From assembly GCA_965977975.1 (NCBI GenBank), contig CBHCZH010000089.1, forward strand, positions 1-14,167: a stretch of 14,167 nucleotides of DNA, written 5' to 3'. Shown piece by piece: positions 13,937-14,167 of this stretch (within the stretch, counting starts at the first letter, position 1; the number at the start of each line of letters is the position of its first letter). A program made the position numbers and the translations under genes. This DNA comes from Croceibacterium_A sp965977975. GTDB lineage: Bacteria; Pseudomonadota; Alphaproteobacteria; Sphingomonadales; Sphingomonadaceae. The notes under the pieces were generated by a model. The model saw only the letters and a list, made by a program, of their open reading frames with translations. It did not search any database and was not told the DNA's origin.

Positions 13937-14167
13937 GTGAGCGAACCCCTCGACATCGTCATCCTCGGCGGCGGCACCGCTGGATGGATGGCGGCATCCG
14001 CGCTCGCGTCGCTTATCCCGCCGAGCCGCTGCCGGGTACGGCTCGTTGAATCCGAAGAGATCGGAATCGTCGGGGTCGGCGAGGCAACGTTTCCCGAAAT
14101 CAAGAAGTTCAACGACGCGATCGGTATCGACGAAGACGAGTTCATGCGCTCGACCATGGCCGCGTTC
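13937..14167 (+). CDS. Tryptophan halogenase family flavoprotein, N-terminal part (cut by window end)
   Basis: The GTG at 13937 is preceded by GGAG with 8 nt spacing and opens a frame that runs 77 codons to the window edge. The product begins MSEPLDIVILGGGTAGWMAA. GGGTAGW (11-17) is the FAD-binding GxGxxG signature with the Trp diagnostic of flavin-dependent tryptophan halogenases, and GVGEAT (46-51) is the second family block. The catalytic Lys and the WxWxIP motif would lie beyond the window. Members beside large TonB receptors are frequent in sphingomonads, Caulobacter and Xanthomonas, where no halogenated product is known, so a different oxidative or ligand-modifying role is possible. It likely depends on read-through of the terminator or its own promoter. 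Confidence 0.9.
   Translation, partial: MSEPLDIVILGGGTAGWMAASALASLIPPSRCRVRLVESEEIGIVGVGEATFPEIKKFNDAIGIDEDEFMRSTMAAF

Overview
The window is GC-rich alphaproteobacterial DNA, most likely from a sphingomonad (Sphingomonadaceae/Erythrobacteraceae type). The reasons are two large TonB-dependent receptors of the sphingomonad/Caulobacter style, a tryptophan-halogenase-family gene directly behind one of them, DUF6152 proteins, and dense Shine-Dalgarno-led operons. No RNA gene, CRISPR array, insertion sequence or phage gene is visible.

Locus 1 (about 1-9370) looks like one catabolic/uptake regulon around an IclR-family regulator (3476-4243). Leftward from the regulator runs a tight operon: a TauD/TfdA-type Fe(II)/2-oxoglutarate dioxygenase, a ThDP-dependent C-C lyase/decarboxylase-like enzyme whose start lies one base after the dioxygenase stop, and an MFS transporter. 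The transporter loses its reading frame at the start of its sixth membrane helix and runs into what reads like the inside of a SnoaL/NTF2-like gene, so the left edge is a rearrangement or a misassembly. Rightward runs a second operon: a TonB-dependent receptor followed by four exported proteins of unknown function in mirrored paralogue order (A1-B1-B2-A2). A is an undescribed family with a Cys-Pro-Pro-Gly-Met-Pro motif, and B is DUF6152. A strong intrinsic terminator closes this operon at 9332-9369.

The most notable regulatory observation is that both operons of locus 1 carry the same upstream architecture: two degenerate 15-bp TTCC-N7-GGAA sites with centres 21 bp apart, then 5 nt, then TTGACT. 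This predicts co-regulation of the cytoplasmic enzymes and the outer-membrane/periplasmic genes by the IclR protein. A working model is uptake of an unknown ligand through the receptor, handling by the periplasmic A/B proteins, inner-membrane transport, hydroxylation by the dioxygenase and C-C cleavage by the ThDP enzyme.

Locus 2 (about 9370-14167) is separate. It holds a GntR/FadR-type (FCD) regulator, an intergenic region with two strong inverted repeats, a very large (1138 aa) TonB-dependent receptor, a terminator, and the first 77 codons of a flavin-dependent tryptophan-halogenase-family protein cut by the window end. This resembles sugar or sugar-acid uptake loci of sphingomonads and Caulobacter.
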